Below, piece after piece: positions 61,025 through 64,000 of a DNA stretch of 64,000 nucleotides (its first letter is position 1; each line of letters starts with the position of its first letter). A model generated the notes under the pieces. It saw only the letters and a list, made by a program, of their open reading frames with translations. It ran no database searches and was not told the origin of the DNA. This stretch comes from a bacterium. Lineage in GTDB: Bacteria; Planctomycetota; Planctomycetia; Isosphaerales; Isosphaeraceae. The stretch lies in contig WGMM01000024.1 in assembly GCA_016125085.1 (NCBI GenBank), forward strand, positions 1 to 64,000, in the 5' to 3' direction. A program made the translations under genes and the position numbers.

Positions 61025-62287
61025 ATGAATCGCCCAGCCCCTGACCGACGCTCGTTCCTGCTGGCCACCTCAGCCGCACTGGCGGCCGCGACCAACGCCC
61101 GACCGATGAAATCCGCCCATGCCCAGGATCCGTCCAAACCACTTTTCGCCTATGTCGGTACGTTCAGCTCGCCCCTGAGCGACGTTCTGCCCACTCAGGT
61201 CGATCTGCCGCCCGGAAATGGCCGCGGTATCCATATTTTCCGTGTCGACCGTGAAACTGGCGTTTTCACGCCCGCAGGCATCACCGAAATGGGCACCAGC
61301 CCGAGTTGCCTGGCCCTTTCGGCCGACGGAACCAAACTTTTTTCCGCAAATGAAACCGACCGCGTCGGGTCCGGCAAGCAGGGCACCGTTTCGGCTTTCG
61401 AAATCGATCCGGCCAGCGGCTCGCTGAAACTGCTCAATACGGTGCCCTCCGGTGGAGCAGGGCCGACTTACGTCAGCCTTCATCCATCAGGTCGCTTTCT
61501 GCTCGTCGCCAATTATTTCGGCGGCTCCGTGGCCGTACTGCCGGTCCGGAAGGACGGCTATCTGGTGCCCGCCAGCGACGTCAAGATCGACGAAGGGCCG
61601 ATCGGCCCCACGAAGGCCGAGCACGCGCCGACCGGCAGCTTTGCCATCAGCGGCCACGACCGCACCCACGCCCACCAGATCGCGGCCGACGCTTCCGGCA
61701 AGTTCGTGATCCATGTCGATCTTGGCCTCGACACGATTTACGTCTGGAAGTTCGACGTCGAAACCGGCAAGCTCAAACCCGCCGAGCACCATAAAACCCA
61801 GCTTCCGCCTGGCGACGGCCCGCGCCATTTTCATTTCCATCCCAACGGCAAGTGGTTCTATTCGATTCAGGAGGAAGGCTCGACGATCGTCCTGTTCGAT
61901 TGGGACGCCGAAACTGGCCGACTCACCGCCCGGCAGACGATTTCGACCTTGCCGAAAGGCTACGCGGGAAGCAATTTCTGCTCGGAGATTCTCGTCTCCG
62001 CCGACGGTAAATTCATTTACGCCGGCAACCGTCTGCACGACAGCATCGGAATTTTCGCCGTCGGGACGGACGGCACCCTGAGTCACGTCGACGACGTCTG
62101 GACTCGCGGCAACTACCCTCGCAGCTTCACCTTCTCGCCCGATGGCCGGTTCCTCTACTGCTGCAACCAGCGGGCCGACCATGTCGCGGTCTTCCGTGTC
62201 GACAAAGCCACGGGCAAGCTCGAATTCACCGGCCAGTTCGTACCGGTGGGCAACCCGTCGCATATCGTTTTCCGCGAAGTGCGGTAA
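61025..62287 (+). CDS. Secreted lactonase (6-phosphogluconolactonase-like beta-propeller)
   Basis: A 420-residue protein from ATG 61025 with a Tat-like signal (R-R-S-F-L-L-A-T-S-A-A-L-A-A-A). The seven-bladed propeller of the Pgl/YbhE type is clear: Y-V-G-T-F, S-P-S-C-L-A-L-S-A-D-G, H-P-S-G-R-F-L-L-V-A-N-Y, G-P-R-H-F-H-F-H-P-N-G-K-W, Y-P-R-S-F-T-F-S-P-D-G-R-F. An exported form cannot act on a cytoplasmic phosphosugar, so another lactone is the likely substrate. Confidence 0.87.
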   Translation: MNRPAPDRRSFLLATSAALAAATNARPMKSAHAQDPSKPLFAYVGTFSSPLSDVLPTQVDLPPGNGRGIHIFRVDRETGVFTPAGITEMGTSPSCLALSADGTKLFSANETDRVGSGKQGTVSAFEIDPASGSLKLLNTVPSGGAGPTYVSLHPSGRFLLVANYFGGSVAVLPVRKDGYLVPASDVKIDEGPIGPTKAEHAPTGSFAISGHDRTHAHQIAADASGKFVIHVDLGLDTIYVWKFDVETGKLKPAEHHKTQLPPGDGPRHFHFHPNGKWFYSIQEEGSTIVLFDWDAETGRLTARQTISTLPKGYAGSNFCSEILVSADGKFIYAGNRLHDSIGIFAVGTDGTLSHVDDVWTRGNYPRSFTFSPDGRFLYCCNQRADHVAVFRVDKATGKLEFTGQFVPVGNPSHIVFREVR

Positions 62288-62311
62288 AGAACCGACACAT
62301 AACTTCCCCGA

Positions 62312-62341
62312 TCCGCCATGGGTGTGAGAAAACATGGCGGA
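62312..62341 (+). terminator. Hairpin downstream of the lactonase gene
   Basis: A perfect 9-bp inverted repeat, TCCGCCATG and CATGGCGGA, around a 12-base loop, 25 bases after the lactonase stop. Position and strength suggest a terminator, though no T tract follows. The rest of 62,342-62,780 has no convincing gene. Confidence 0.5.
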
Positions 62342-62780
62342 CCGGTTCGGAAGGTTTCGAGTCAACCAATTCATCGGAACCAGCGGCGAACCAGTGCGAA
62401 CCTTCGCCGCGGCTCCACTATTACGGAACGTTTCGTCACGCCAATTCGGCAATTACAACCGGACCGGAATCTCAACCACACCGCATCTATTTCACCAGAA
62501 ATAGTTTACGGCTTTGCGAAAAATCATGCCGCCCTGGTCAGTTCATGCCGCTGACCTCGCCGGGTTCGATAACCAGCGATGACGGAAGATATGTCCGGAT
62601 CCACGAACTTCGCACTTTTTGCGGAGATGGGAGAGATTGCAGTCATTACTGCGTTTCCCGGAGCGATGAGAAATTCGGCCACGGAGGCCTGGTGATCGCG
62701 ATCCAGGCTGCATTTCGAATCTTCGAAGCCAGCCACATCCGCCATTCGATGATTCAACATGTCAATTCACCGATGATCCA

Positions 62781-63389
62781 TCACGTTCGGTTCTTCGAAA
62801 ATACACGGAAACCACCAGACGCCTCTCGTAGTTTCAACGGTGCCACCACTCGCACACATACCCATTCTTTGGCAAGCTCCGGCTTTTCCCGCCGGATCTT
62901 CTCCTGCAAATACCACGAAAGATAATTCCAGTTCTCGTGAACGAATTCGGCGTCGCGCCAGGCTGCCCCTTCGATCGTTCCCCGGCACCGGGCCGAGCCG
63001 CAACGGCATACGAACGGTTCGGCCGATGTCTCCATCGTTTCGTAGTCGAAAAGAAGTTCCTCGCCAGCGGCGATCGGCCTGCGCGCGACGACGACGATCT
63101 GCCCCTGAACGCCCACGTTCGGGGCACAGCTATGGTTGAAAAGTTCGGCATCGTCCAGTTCGAACACATTCTCCGATCCGAAATAGTATCCGTCACACAC
63201 GGAGAGCGTGTGCGTGGCGAAATGGGGCAAGTTCTCGGCCATTCTCTCCACTTCAGAAGCCGAATACACCTTGCCGCCCCAGACGGCGACCATCTCGCCC
63301 GCCTCGAACGAACCTTGGGCGTAAATGCCTCGCCCGGAAATGGCCGAAGTCCGCGTTTCGCATTTCGGAGACAGAACCGAATGAATTCT
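62781..63389 (-). CDS. SET-domain protein
   Basis: A 202-residue protein from ATG 63389. It follows the SET pattern: S-G-R-G-I-Y-A-Q-G-S-F at the start, F-N-H-S-C-A-P-N for cofactor binding near residue 85, G-E-E-L-L-F-D-Y near 110 and a post-SET C-R-C-G-S-A-R-C-R-G with the zinc-binding cysteines. It should transfer methyl groups from S-adenosylmethionine to a lysine. Targets in bacteria are unknown. It is convergent with the lactonase gene, not in an operon. Confidence 0.85.
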   Translation of the reverse strand, partial: RIHSVLSPKCETRTSAISGRGIYAQGSFEAGEMVAVWGGKVYSASEVERMAENLPHFATHTLSVCDGYYFGSENVFELDDAELFNHSCAPNVGVQGQIVVVARRPIAAGEELLFDYETMETSAEPFVCRCGSARCRGTIEGAAWRDAEFVHENWNYLSWYLQEKIRREKPELAKEWVCVRVVAPLKLREASGGFRVFSKNRT

Positions 63390-64000
63390 CATCGTGACCC
63401 GGCTCTCCACTGGATGAATTTGACCTATCATCACGACCGCCTGACGGCGATCGCCGAAAAAACCTTCCGAGGCTCTCCGGCCGGTGTGGAACTAAAAACC
63501 CTTAGAGCCTGCGGAAGGTGAAGAGCCGGACTGCGTGCCGATCGAATCGCGGACGAATCGCCAGGGGAGCCTTACGGCATGCCACTTGTCGAGAACGTCT
63601 CGAGAATCGATCCGCCCTTCACCTGAGACGGAGCGTTTCGTGACGCGAAACGGCATTTTTTTTCGGAACGGTATCGGAACCATCTCGTCGAAATCGCAAT
63701 CGATTACAGAGCATCGAGTTACGAAACCCAAGAAAAAGCTGAGATATCTTCCGGCTCCGATTCCCTTTCCAGAATCGCTCGATTAGAATACCGCCACCCT
63801 GACAAATTGACACCAGTCGCGTTCGCCCCGCGACCGATTTCGTCCGTGATCGCTTCTTCGCCGCCGTACTGATCGCTCGAAGATAACGCAATTCAGTCCA
63901 CGTCTCGGGTTCCCTGTTCTCATACGCAAGTCGGAGTGAGCGGTTTCGTTGAAAAAGCATCGCGGCATTCGCCCGGCATGGCTTTTGCGTCTCGCCTGAC
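63390..64000. other. Right-end region without a convincing gene
   Basis: Frames here are short, Arg-rich and unlike proteins, and no ribosome binding site or motif supports them. It may hold the promoter of the SET gene and of a gene beyond the window. A TTTTTTTTC stretch near 63,657 is the only low-complexity feature. Confidence 0.35.

Noticed and set aside
62524-62760. 78-residue minus-strand frame in the lactonase-SET gap
   Set aside because: No recognisable pattern and overlapped by an equally long plus-strand frame; not supported.
63492-63786. Small frames on both strands near the right end
   Set aside because: No motif, poor composition and no ribosome binding site.

Overview
The window joins a prophage (left, positions 1 to about 31,320) to planctomycete chromosome (right, about 31,343 to 64,000). 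The host call rests on gene content: a Pkn-type Ser/Thr kinase with a transmembrane segment and TPR-like tail, a 2143-residue surface protein with the N-terminal LExRxLL-like element common in large exported planctomycete proteins, secreted Gfo/Idh oxidoreductase, beta-propeller and M81-type genes, and an OprO/P-like porin with a coiled-coil neck. No rRNA or ribosomal marker is present, so genus is not called.

Prophage. Almost all genes lie on the minus strand and many overlap by ATGA, TGATG or TAATG. Reading from the right end leftwards: a divergent control region with two sigma70-like promoters and operator-like dyads (30.86-30.97 kb); a small HTH regulator; a YqaJ exonuclease / RecT annealing pair; a tRNA-bearing gap; a CsrA-like regulator; a winged-helix replication initiator whose gene contains five palindromic iterons (probable origin); a RusA-like resolvase; many small zinc-ribbon and hypothetical proteins; terminase small and large subunits; portal; a cargo block (decoration and lectin-like proteins, small membrane proteins, an exported nuclease, an exported HExxH protein); MuF, prohead protease, HK97 capsid, connectors, tail tube, G/G-T chaperones with a probable -1 frameshift, a short tape measure, distal tail proteins and a tailspike cut by the window edge. 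It is an HK97-type siphophage. The right attachment site is the 3' half of a tRNA-Arg(CCT) gene next to an intact host tRNA-Arg(TCT). No integrase is visible, so it should lie left of the window.

Host region 1 (31.6-38.3 kb): a complete minus-strand urease operon, read as urea transporter, ureA, ureB, ureC, ureE, ureF, ureG, ureD. A divergent OprO/P-like porin follows (38.8-40.7 kb). Together these could import urea, hydrolyse it in the cytoplasm and load nickel.

Host region 2 (40.7-50.6 kb): an IS630 transposase remnant, the Ser/Thr kinase, and upstream of it the giant exported protein, with about 33 twenty-residue repeats, a metzincin-type zinc site, a PPC-like domain and RTX calcium-binding repeats.

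Host region 3 (51.2-63.4 kb): genes for extracellular or periplasmic breakdown of organic matter: a small periplasmic protein, an alpha/beta hydrolase, a Gfo/Idh oxidoreductase and a sialidase-like propeller on the plus strand; a minus-strand operon of MFS permease, M81 protein and enolase-superfamily dehydratase; a clan-A-like glycoside hydrolase and a lactonase-type propeller on the plus strand; then a SET-domain protein. The last ~600 bases show no convincing gene.
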